DNA from: Kwoniella bestiolae CBS 10118
Lineage: Eukaryota; Basidiomycota; Tremellomycetes; Tremellales; Cryptococcaceae
NCBI RefSeq assembly: GCF_000512585.2
Contig: NC_089242.1
Location: forward strand, 558,001 to 622,000
DNA length: 64,000 nt
Reading direction: 5' to 3'
In this document: positions 1-10,244 of the stretch, in pieces
How positions within the stretch are numbered: the first letter of the stretch is position 1
How the letters are laid out: the number at the start of each line of letters is the position of its first letter
Notes under the pieces: model-generated
The model's database searches: none
Told to the model about the DNA's origin: nothing
Seen by the model: only the letters and a program-made list of their open reading frames with translations
Program-made: the position numbers and the translations under genes

Positions 1-635
1 TAGTAAGGATCATCATTGGGAACGTTGTCGAGAAACCGAATAGTACCGAGGAAATGGCAGCACCGGCGCATCCCTACAAGGTCTTTTGTGTCAGCTTGTG
101 TTGCCTTTGGTGTTGCAAAAAGGATGGTAACGTACGATGAGCAACACAGGCTTTCTTCCCCAACGATCACTCGCTTTACCCCACTGGAACACAGTCAGCA
201 GTTCAGCCACAGCAAAGATCGATTCGATCTAAAGTTTTGCGCGTCAGCGTTGGCATCTTCAACAAAACCCTTGAGATGGGTTTCACAAGGGGATTAAGCT
301 GCTTCGTTACGCGTTTCACTCACCAGACCGGCATAAAACCCCGTCTTTCTAGGATCGTCCACGATCCCCAACTCCAATATCATCTGATTGATAAATGGGA
401 AACAAGCCATGAAAGCTATAGGCTCCGTGACCCGGACGAAACATGCAATGAACAATTGGAATTTCGGTAGAGGCGTGACCTTCTTGGTTTTTTTGGTGAT
501 TGTATCTTCACTGATCTCACTCCCGTTAGGAGAGGCATCGCGAGGTCGAGGATGGGTAGAGTAGTCTGCTGCTGGAGCATTGGGGGAGAGGAGAGGTCGA
601 GTTTCGGACTCGTTACCTAGTATCGTACCTGTCAT
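1..635 (-). CDS. MFS transporter, N-terminal part (runs off left edge)
   Basis: This is the start of a major facilitator superfamily transporter that continues beyond the left edge. Exons run 324-635, 136-228 and 1-73, with GTGAGT and GTACGT donors and clean reading across both junctions. The first ~65 residues are a polar cytoplasmic tail rich in Ser, Pro and Lys. The first membrane segment follows (FQLFIACFVRVTEPIAFMAC). Exon 2 encodes the classic loop 2-3 motif GKASDRWGRKPVLLI, which marks the DHA1-like drug:H+ antiporter group. Exon 3 continues into another hydrophobic segment (GCAGAAISSVLFGFS). The arrangement resembles the fungal YCR023C/ZIFL-type transporters, but the substrate cannot be read from this fragment. 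The ATG at 633-635 is the first in frame. Confidence 0.85.
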
Positions 636-1382
636 GGCGATTTGATGTCAAGATGATTCGAGTGATACTTTAAACAACAGATGTTTGATGAAGAGACTTG
701 TATATACAGTGTACTATGATATCTTACAGGCGATGCTGATGTGATCAAGGTCGTTTCAAGTTGTTCTTACATCAAAGGTGCAGATCTCATTTATTTATAT
801 GCCATCGCAGATGGTCGTTTTCATTTGCCATGGACCCATGAACCGGCCCATCCGGCTCCGGGGGCGGGGGTGGGGTGCATGGTCCTCCACTTTGATCATC
901 ACACGCGATCGGCATAATAACACGACACGAGAACGGATATATAAAGCATCTGCATGCATGGGTTCAGACGTATGATCCAGCGGACATAGAATGGAATACA
1001 GGGCATGTTCGTATATACACATCCATATACACTAATAGACCAGCGGATCAAGCAAAACGCGATCAATTGAGTATTGGGTGAATCGTACTGATAGACGAGG
1101 TACCGGACCACGGTGATCGCTGAGACTTCCGTTGAGTGCATTGATGAACCAGTTGCGAACTCCAAGGTGGTAACGATTTCATGTTTGTTATTCATGCAAC
1201 ATACACATACAGAGAAAACGACTAGCGTCATTCTTTACTACTGATCACTGCTATACTGAAGGACAAAATGCTAAGCAAACGAGACAAGAGGATATATGAG
1301 ATAATGCTATGAAATGTTATTTACAACGATTTTACTTTTACTAAATACGAGAAGAAACCCAAAACAATACTAGGAAAGATGA
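636..1382. other. Intergenic, upstream of the MFS gene and downstream of the cyclin gene
   Basis: About 750 bases without a convincing gene. It should hold the MFS promoter (next to 635) and the 3' end of the cyclin transcript (next to 1383). Small open frames on both strands have no recognisable content. Confidence 0.5.
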
Positions 1383-2760
1383 TTATAATTGGACATGTCT
1401 CCTTATGGACCTGAGAGATGTTGGGGGTCGGATCTTCTTGAACAAGTCACGCGTAGGTGAAGTGGTCACTGAAGATGGACTGGTCTGAGTCTGGGCTGAA
1501 GCGGTGTCGACAATCAAGATTGATCCGGATCCTGGTTTGGCAGTGTATGAGGCCTTTCGTGGGAGACCGGGTTTGGATACTGCCAATTGACCGTTGGAGG
1601 TGGAGTGGACGATGGCGCCAGACAAGTTACCGTAGTTGGATCCTCCCCATGCTTCACCTGGTGTGGTTGATATCGACGAGGTTGAATCGCACGAGTCTCT
1701 TCGTGCCAAGCCTGGGGTGGGAGCATCGAGGTACATGTACCCTGCTGGCGAGGGCGCAAGGGTAGACGAGGACGATGGGGTGGTAGCGTAGGATGATGTT
1801 CGCCTTGAAGCGGGGGAAGATTGGTAGACATCATCTGATCGACTTCGGACTAAGGCTTGAGCGGTTCTAGCAGACCAAGAAGAGATGGCAGCTGCCTGTG
1901 ATGATGGGAGAGAAGCCTCGGTATGTTGAGGAGGAACGAAGGTAGATTTGCTTGGTCCGGGGATGTTGACGCTGACTCGGAGGTTGGTAGGAGTGAGTGG
2001 TGGGGAGGGTATTCGAGCCTCGGGAGTGGGGATGGGAAGAGCCTTGGCGACTGGAGCGGGATTCCAGAAGTTTCTGAGGTGGTGGATGAGCTCTGGTTCC
2101 TCTACTCGGAGGTTGTAGTCGAGGAGGTACAAGAGTTGTTTCTCCATCAGGTTGACCTCGGCGAGCGAGAAGAATCGTCCGTATTTCTGCCAGTGCATGT
2201 TCTTGGGTGAAGAGTCGTTGAGGTATTTGGCAGCGCAGATGAGAACAGCGAGGAAGACTCGGTGTCGAGTGCACTTCATACCGGTTGCGACTGTTGGTAG
2301 CTTCTCCTTGAGTCGTTCGAGGTAGACGAGGGTGACTGAGAGAGTGGGCATTTGAACGTTTGATTGAACGACCAAACCCCTGATGAACTCTGAGAGCTCG
2401 GGGAGATCGGCATTGCAGTCATCCTCTTCACCTTTGGGTTGCTGCCACCATTCTACTGGTTTACCGTTGAGGTCGACGTACTGCTCTTTGGTAGGGGTAG
2501 CAGGGGGTGAGAGCATGTTGACGTCGGCATCTTCGGCAGGAGCGATCTTGATGACCTCTGAGGTCTTGTCGGCGACATGAGCTATAAATCGAGGATCAGT
2601 AATGAAACTTGGAGGTATCAAGAACATGTTGTGTGGACTCACCGAAGAACTCTGGTCGGACTCTGTTCTTAAGAGAGTGAACAAGAGTGGGGTTGTGGGT
2701 AGAGAGCTTACAAAGGGAGGCGGGGTGGGTAGGATCTCTTAATCGTTGAGCGGTAGACAT
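1383..2760 (-). CDS. Pho85-type (Pcl) cyclin
   Basis: A 438-residue cyclin in two exons, 2643-2760 and 1383-2581, joined by a 61-base intron with a GTGAGT donor. The joint reads VRPEFF then AHVADKTSEV in phase. The cyclin box lies at about residues 100-205, with LSEFIRGLVVQSNVQMPTL, the central CTRHRVFLAVLICAAKYLND helix and the KQLLYLLDYNLRV helix; this pattern is typical of the PCL1/PCL2/PCL9 group that activates the Pho85/CDK5-like kinase. Residues beyond about 215 are a long Ser/Thr/Pro-rich tail likely to be phosphorylated or to control turnover. Known Pcl cyclins act in the G1/S transition, polarity and nutrient signalling; which one this is cannot be decided from the sequence alone. 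The ATG at 2758-2760 begins the conserved N-terminal exon. Confidence 0.85.
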
Positions 2761-3639
2761 GTTGGATGATGGTGATGTGTGGTTCGTCGGTTGGTAAAGT
2801 TTAAGGGGAAAGAGATGGGTAAAGTAGATATAGCAGTGATATGTGTTGTGTGTAAAGAACGACAAGTGTGACGACTTATGTTATGTCGCACGGGTTGGGA
2901 TGGGATGTCACAATGGATGAGACTTTAGTAAGATTGTTGGAATGGGATGGGATGATGAATGATGGAGCGGGTTGGATTGTGAACGATGGGATGGGAGATA
3001 TATATGTCTGATCGATTGGGACAGAGAGTCAAAGTAGACTAAAAAGCTAGTTTGATCGACACTTCCGAAGGCGGTAAGTGGTTGGTTTGACTTTAGCTCT
3101 TATCGAACGGGGCGAGGAAAAGGCAAGAGACAAAAGACCAAAGAGGATAACTAGACTGTATAAGAGATTTAATCTTCAGCCATGGGGCTATTCATCGAGA
3201 TGGCGTTGTCGCCAGTCTTAGAGTCTAATAAGATCATCGTCTTTCTCCTCTTGGAGATACAGAATCAAGGGTCTAATCGAAAGAACAAAGAAAAACGAAA
3301 CCAACGATGATCATCGTTAACATACAGTCCAGGGCTTGATGCTATCACGAGCCATCCCACAAGTTTAATCTAGTTTCCTATCAATTCAATCCCCCCCTCT
3401 GGTCTCACGCTCTAACGTCGATTCGAGCTTACTGCCCCAGCTGACTGCATTGAGTAATAGATGAGAACAAGATTCGCGATGGTAGAAGAAATGGGTATTG
3501 TAAGACATATCTCAAAAATGGCGCTCGAGAAAACAATTTAAATGAGTTGGTGGCATTCCGACCGGATCGGGAAATTCCGTTGCCTCATTCCTCATCACCG
3601 CGACGAGCCATCTCATCAGTAGGACCATCGATGGGTAGT
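2761..3639. other. Intergenic region with GATGGGATG-type repeats
   Basis: Promoter side of the cyclin gene. Around 2895-2995 the motif GGGATGGGATG recurs with small changes, and a TATATATA run lies at 2999-3006. No gene is seen. Positions 3390-3400 hold a short C run. Confidence 0.4.
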
Positions 3640-5295
3640 CATGACGTCTCGGGCGTTTAAGCTTTACGTTAGCACGGATCGGAGTATTTCAGCGCTTCCC
3701 TGGTCCCAACAAACCCACCGATCAGATGCCTCTAGTTTCCAAGTCCCTATGTTCATTCCCATGCTCTTGAAGCTAATGTTCTCACAACCACCATCTTCGA
3801 CAAAAACCGGAACGGCAACGCCACTAATCGGTAAATGCATAACTTTATCGTTCCCGCAAAGCCCAAGTGCCCAGAGTTTATCCCGTACTTTCCGAAAAGG
3901 GTATCTTTATCTCGAGGATGGACCTCTCGATTTAGAGTTTACCGGTGTACCAAGGTTAGGACCTGATTGATCCGGGTATCGAGACGAAAATCATTCCTCT
4001 AATGCATTCGAGTGCCTTTGTCGATCTTACGTGTGAAACAAGTAATGTCTCGCTTTTATCACACCAAACTCTATACGAACCTGATTTGAGCGCGGTTCAT
4101 TTGGATTTTTGTATTACTACGATACAAACTGTTCTGCTCCTGCAACACAAATCGGCTGGGACCTGGATTTCACTCACTTGGATTCGTCGTCCTTGCGGTG
4201 ACTACCCGTAAAAATAGGAAAGTGGGCTACATACGTGCTCTACTGCGTATTTCGCTCGGGTATCGCCACAGAGATCCCGGTTGGTATAACGTAATTGTCT
4301 TTGAGACTAATGAGATTTTTGTTTACTCTCCATCATTCCCGATATACTGTATTTGTCTCGAAAACACCGCCACGCCAAGTTATCAGATTTGATTGAGATA
4401 TCGCAACATCGATGAATGGAAGCCTAGCGCAAGAGCAGTACGACTTAGTCTCGCGGGGTATGATCCTGCTTACTGCGAGTTTAATTGAGATAATGGTTCC
4501 CGTACCACGTACAAAATGGCAGCTGACCGGGTATGAACGTAAGCCCGAGAAGAGTGGAAGTCGGTGGGCATGCTACATTAGATTTACCCCCTGATCCTCG
4601 AGATCGTCTCAGACAGATACAACACGGAGACCTTTGAACCACTAACGACCTACCAATTGTTAAGTTGGACCCTGGTGAGACAGCCATTGATATCATACAG
4701 CTCGAGGCAAATGGGAGCCGAACAATCTGGGTGCGGTCCTGGTCGCGAGTACACCACCCTTACTTCCTCGCATCTCATGCCGCCTTTCCACCCCGGTCAG
4801 TCTGAAGAGCTGCGAGCCCCAACAGGGACAATGCGGACGATACCGCAGACTAGATATCGGATAAACGAACGCATCGACGCAATCCTCGATTGGAAGAGAT
4901 CTCAATTCCAACGTGCGTATCCCCTCCCTACGGTAAGCAATTAAGCATGCTTTCCTTGTTCCTCTGGAAACGTCGTACACGATCGTTCGCGATCGTATCG
5001 CTACATTCTACCCTGAGGTGTCTCACCGAACATCGATCGTCGAGACATTCTGTACTTGAATAGATCTCATGGATCATGTTGGAATCGGATAAATCGGTCA
5101 ATTCCAGTAGATGCTTCCTACCTCCTCTAGGGTGGTATACTGAACAGTCACGGATACGGTCAAAAGACTGGCGGAGGTGGCTAGATGAACCGAAGTGGCA
5201 TTCTTTGATGTGTCTCCACAATACTATCGATGACGGATCGGATCGGATTGGTTTGGAGATGACTCATAGGCTTGCACCACAGCTAACCTTATGAG
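3640..5295 (+). pseudogene. Probable decayed protein gene, family not identified
   Basis: No long open frame survives here, but several plus-strand stretches read like real protein in shifting frames. Examples are VLTTTIFDKNRNGNATTN (about 3778-3830), RKGYLYLEDGPLDLEFTG (about 3893-3947), VKLDPGETAIDIIQLEANGS (about 4661-4720) and TEVAFFDVSPQYYR (about 5192-5230). Between them lie stop codons and frame changes. Several stops (TGA where CGA, or TAG where CAG, would fit) could come from C-to-T change. The last segments end in a GSDWFGDD motif loosely like the end of a SGNH/GDSL hydrolase, but that is only a suggestion. The alternative is chance reading in non-coding DNA or the long leader of the IMP dehydrogenase transcript. 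Confidence 0.3.
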
Positions 5296-5856
5296 CGGTA
5301 GCGATCTCACATGAGCGGTGCCTACTTCGCCACGCCTTGACGGGTAGATCGTGCCGGATACGGGATGGGCACGATGTATGCTTATGGCAAGGTCCCGGTA
5401 CGGGAAGGATGAAAGATGATAGAAGTGGCTTAAAGCTTTTGGTGGATGGGACAGCCATCTCGGGTTAGGCCGCCACATCCGCTTTCAACTCTGATTCCTT
5501 AAAGTGGGTGGCTTTTATATATATCTGCACGAAATGTGTTTACTTCCGCTTTCAGTATGAACTTGAAAAAGAGCTTTCACACGGGTGTTTTCGATTTTGC
5601 TCCCGCTGCTTTCGGGAAAAGGTGATAACATTTCCCTTTTATTATGCCACATCACTATACCTAGATGCTTAATAATTTTTTTCTTCTCACTCCCTTCGCG
5701 TCTTGTGCCGGCATTTCCTCTCTCTCTCCCATCTCTCAACTTTTCATCTTTGATCTTATCTTTCTTTTTTCTTTTTTCTTTTTTTTCTTTCGGTTCGGTC
5801 AATACGACCCACCCACCCACCATTATATCTCCTTTGCATCTCATATAGCACCAAAA
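5296..5856 (+). promoter_or_regulatory. Upstream region of IMP dehydrogenase with a pyrimidine tract
   Basis: About 560 bases before the IMD start codon. A TATATATAT run sits at 5516-5524. An almost pure T/C tract covers roughly 5755-5800, directly upstream of the ATG at 5857. Such CT-rich leaders are common just upstream of strongly expressed basidiomycete genes. The ATG context (CCAAAAATGTC) is favourable. Confidence 0.5.
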
Positions 5857-7843
5857 ATGTCATCTGCCAACGGACACGCCTCTTCCTCCTCGTCGAGCAA
5901 CCCCAATGCTCCCGCTAGATCAGAGAGCCTGCTCAAAGCCGCTGATGCCTTGTCATACCTTGATGAGTACCCTCGAGGAGACGGTCTTTCTCTTCACGAA
6001 TTGATGGACTCAAGGAAGAATGGTGGTTTGACGTACAATGATTTCTTGATGTTACCTGGACATATCAATTTCCCTGCTAATATCGTATCTCTCCAATCCA
6101 AGTGAGTATAACAACGTTGCTTGATAAGCAATACATATAAATCATTCAGAAATCGAGCTGATGCTTTTCGTACCCCCAGAGTAACCAAGAACATTGTACT
6201 CAACACCCCCTTCCTCTCTTCTCCCATGGACACTGTCACCGAGGACCGGTAAGCTAGAAGTTGTATCACGAAGGACGCGTAGCTGACTAATCATATTTTA
6301 GAATGGCCATTGCTCTCGCCCTTCACGGTGGTCTCGGTATCATCCACCACAACTGCAGTGCAGAGGACCAAGCTGCCATGGTTAGACGAGTCAAGAAATT
6401 CGAAAACGGTTTCATCACTGATCCTATCTGTTTGAGACCTGATAACACCGTTGGAGAGTGAGTGTCCGATATGAGCGGAGATAAGGAGCATGCACTAACG
6501 TCAATCTATCTCTAGCGTATTGGAGATCAAAGCCACGTACGGTTTCTGCGGTGTACCCATCACTGGTAAGTCGATTTCTCAGCGCGTAGACGCGTTGAGC
6601 TAAATTGTCATTTCAGAAACCGGAAAGATGAACGGCAAACTCGTCGGTATCGTTACCGGCCGAGATGTCCAATTCCAAGATTCCTCCGCTTCCGTCAAAT
6701 CAGTCATGACCACCGATCTCGTCACTGGTACTGCCGGTATCACCCTTGAACAAGCCAACAACCTCCTCAGAGATTCCAAGAAGGGTAAACTCCCCATTGT
6801 CGACTCTCAAGGAAACCTTGTATCCCTCGTCGCCCGATCCGATCTCTTGAAGAACCAAAACTACCCTCTCGCCTCCAAAGTACCTGAATCCAAACAATTA
6901 TACTGTGGTGCTGCCATCGGTACCCGACCAGGTGACAAGGATCGATTGAAGTTGCTCGTCGAAGCTGGATTAGATGTAGTTGTATTGGACTCTTCTCAAG
7001 GAAACTCGGTATTCCAAATCGAATTCATCCAATGGATTAAATCTACCTACCCCAAACTCGAGGTTATCGCCGGAAACGTTGTGACTAGAGAACAAGCTGC
7101 TCAGTTGATCGTTGCTGGTGCGGACGGTCTACGAATCGGTATGGGTTCAGGATCAATCTGTATCACCCAAGAAGTCATGGCTGTCGGTCGACCTCAAGGT
7201 ACCGCCGTGTACGCCGTATCTGAATTCGCCTCTAGGTTCGGAGTACCCACAATCGCTGATGGTGGTATTGGAAACATCGGACATATTGCCAAGGCTCTTT
7301 CGCTCGGTGCTTCGGCAGTGATGATGGGTGGTATGTTGGCTGGTACGACCGAATCACCTGGAGAATACTTCTATCACGAAGGAAAACGAGTAAAGGTCTA
7401 CAGAGGAATGGGTTCCATCGAAGCTATGGAACACACCCAACGTGGATCGGTTGCTTCGAAGAATGCTATCCTCAAAGGAGCAGCCGACAACGCTGCTACT
7501 GCCAGATACTTCTCTGAGGCCGATGCGGTCAAAGTTGCTCAGGGTGTCTCTGGAGACGTCGCCGATAAAGGAAGTATCAACAAGTTCATCCCATACTTGT
7601 ACACCGGTTTACAACACTCTTTGCAAGATACCGGTATCAGGTCGTAAGTCCCACACACCCGCCCGCTCTACCTTACTTCGTATGTACGGTCACGCTGATA
7701 TCTTCCTATCTCAATTTAGCGTCACCGACCTCCAAAGAGAATCTCGAGCCGGTACAGTCCGATTCGAACTTCGAACTGCATCTGCGCAATTGGAAGGTGG
7801 TGTTCACGGATTGAACTCTTACACCAAGAGATTGTTCGCTTAG
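5857..7843 (+). CDS. IMD1: Inosine-5'-monophosphate dehydrogenase
   Basis: This enzyme oxidises IMP to XMP with NAD+, the rate-limiting step of guanine nucleotide synthesis, and is the target of mycophenolic acid. Six exons (5857-6101, 6180-6248, 6302-6457, 6516-6565, 6617-7643, 7720-7843) give 556 residues, close to the usual fungal length. The N-terminal barrel part contains LTYNDFLMLPG and NTPFLSSPMDTVTE. The tandem CBS regulatory domains lie at about residues 130-255 (KLVGIVTGRDVQ, KLPIVDSQGNLVSLVARSDL). The catalytic loop GMGSGSICITQEV carries the nucleophilic Cys355. The flap and C-terminal parts (KVYRGMGSIEAME, VQ/RAGTVRFELRT) are intact. All introns are short with good sites. It appears fully functional. 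A Ser-rich 25-residue N-terminal extension is the only unusual element. Confidence 0.97.
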
Positions 7844-8180
7844 GCGATTGTTTTGGACAGTTGGTCGATATATAGAAGAAACGACGTTTTTGGTGGATGT
7901 TGGTGTTGAGATTATACTTGCTTTTCAAGCTTTACAATATACAATTTTAGGTATTACTTTTGGGTCATGAATATGTATATACTCATACTGCATCAGCATT
8001 CGCATCGGACACTTCAGGTCAATTGCATTGAAGTATCGAGACTTTACGAATCAATAGCAGTGTGCCGTCGAAAACAAAAACGATATATGCATGCTATAAG
8101 ATACAAACCAAATCGAATACACAATAATACAACAATTCACACAGGACCATCCATGAGTTGGGGATTGACCCAGAGCTACC
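7844..8180. other. Intergenic between convergent IMD1 and cyclin C
   Basis: This 337-base stretch separates two convergent genes and should hold both 3' untranslated regions and poly(A) sites. I see A/T-rich sequence (AATATACAATTTTAG near 7936) and no gene. Confidence 0.5.
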
Positions 8181-9774
8181 CTATTTCCTAGCTCTCTTCT
8201 TACCTATCCCAGAAGAATTATCCAAATTACTAGCACTAGCGCCTGTAGTTCCCGCAGATCTCTTGGAAGTCTGATTCAGCCCCGCATTATTCGGATGACC
8301 CATATCGATCATCCTCGACTCAATCATCTTGCGTACCAACGCCTCGGCCTGCTCAGGACCGAATTTCTCTTTCTCTTTTTCCTTTTCCTTATCTTCTCCT
8401 AGACCTGCCAGGTTCTTGGTCTGGTGACGTATAGAGGAAGGCTCGAACCCCTCCCATATAGCGTACAGGCAGATGATATCCTGCACACATGCGAACAGGA
8501 CGTTCAGGTTCACTTGAAATCCAGCTAAGAACTCTGCTGCACCACTTGGCGGGGCAGCTAGACCCAGTGCTTGGTTGGTGGTTATTGATGTGGAGAGGGA
8601 TTGGACCTGCGTGGAGGACGTTCGTGTGCGCGTGGAAGAGTTTGAGGAGGAGTTGTTCATGGATGTGAGGCAGAAGGCTATGTAGATTGCTGAGATTGCG
8701 ATTATGTAGGGCGGGTAGAGGAGGTGCACGTCAGTTCGGTAGGTGTCGTTGAGGATGAACCTTTGTGGGGGTTAGCGTTAGCGCTGGCATGTACTGTTTG
8801 GGTAGATACATTTGAGGATATCTTTCTTTCTTGGGAAGGTCGGCATTCCCTGCTCCCTACAACCAAAACTTTTGGTCGAGTATAAGATAGAAGCAACCAC
8901 TCACCAAGAAATCTGTAACACCCCTTCATCGACCTCGCCTATACCCTCTGTCGAACCCCGGCCCATCAACCTCCTTATCCTCTTCGCCTCCTTCTCGTCC
9001 TCATCGACTTCCTCCGTATCTTTACCATTATTATTGATATTGGGCGAAGGGGAAAGCGAAGGTTTAGACGGCACGTTCAACATGGAGTTCCTACTCTCTT
9101 CGTCCTTTTTCTTCTTCGCCTCTACCTCCTTCTTCTTGATCATGTGATCCTCATCTACCCTGCTCATTGGGAATTTACCTGCATCGGCGGGCTCTCGTCC
9201 TGTTATATGCAATAATGCTCTGTATGGGTGGAATATGACTAGGTGGAAATCGAGATCTTCGAGGAGGTAGAACTCCATTTCTCCCAATTTGTTCGCTTCG
9301 GCAGGGAAAAGCTTGATGTTGTATTCTAGATCGGATGAAAAAGAGATCAGCTAAGAAATGTTGAATCACTTGATAGGAAAGTAGCATGCGGAGATGGTCA
9401 GATGGAAGGAGACACTAAAACATACCATTAAAAACAACCTTGGCCTCACTGACGACACTCTTAATATGCACCGGCGTCTCCTCGACCTTGGCAGCTACGA
9501 ATACACAAGCAGCCAATACCAAATAAGGATTTGTCTCGCATATGCTATTCTTCAGGTAGAATCGCTTGAAAAACACACAGGCGGTAGCTATGGGTATTTG
9601 ACGTAGTAAAAGTCGTTTGCCCAGTTTCTGGATCAGCTGGGTGAAGAAGATGTTCAAGCAGTATAGCTGTTTGGGGGTACAGTATTGGAGATCTACTTGA
9701 CGGGATATGAGGAGGGAGGGGCGGGTGGTGAGCCAGTGGAGGCAGTGGGAGGAGGACCAGAATGAGGAGGACAT
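8181..9774 (-). CDS. SSN8: Cyclin C, Mediator kinase-module subunit (Ssn8/Srb11-like)
   Basis: Cyclin C partners Cdk8 in the kinase module of the Mediator complex. Three exons, 9426-9774, 8905-9325 and 8181-8760, sum to 449 residues. The start, MSSSFWSSSHCLHWL, is the typical cyclin C N-terminus. The first cyclin fold includes LLLRQIPIATACVFFKRFY and LVLAACVFVAAKVEETP; the second starts with LGEMEFYLLEDLDFHLVIFHPYR. A charged Lys/Glu/Asp-rich stretch and a Ser/Asn-rich stretch interrupt the second fold, making the protein longer than the roughly 280-330 residues usual for the family. The second fold resumes with FILNDTYRTDVHLLYPPYII. The C-terminal tail carries EKEKEKEK repeats and ends in a basic KKRARK cluster. 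The gene is divergent from the importin gene across 470 bases. Confidence 0.93.
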
Positions 9775-10244
9775 GGTGGGGGTGACCAGGGGACTAAGGT
9801 GGGAAGGAAAGGCCGAGGAAGGGGATTAGTCGAGGGTTGGACGGTCGAATGACATGGTTATCTGGATGACAGGAGCTTTGAAGAGGGATTAGTCAGATGC
9901 TCTGCGTTGTACATAGGTCACTGGTTGATGCGTTCGAGAGTTGTACAAGGTATAAAATAGGACGATGGAAAGTGTTGAATTGATCTTCTCTTTCTCTTGC
10001 CCATCTTTCGATTGACTTGTGGTGGTGAAATAAGTGATGACATCATCATTTCTATCTGATGCGAAGAATGTTGGAATGTCGGGTTCTGTCAAGAGCAACA
10101 GAGCACAAACAGTTTACAGCAACAGAGCAGCATCTTCAACATCTTTCACATCTTGATCCATACTTGTGATACTTCAATTGAAAGTGTCCCTGCCTTCTCA
10201 AAAAGACGCCTGAGGTCCGCAGAAAATTCAGATCCGACTGCACA
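9775..10244. promoter_or_regulatory. Divergent promoter, cyclin C / importin-13-like gene
   Basis: 470 bases shared by two divergent genes. It contains no gene I can support and no clear TATA box near either start. Confidence 0.5.
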
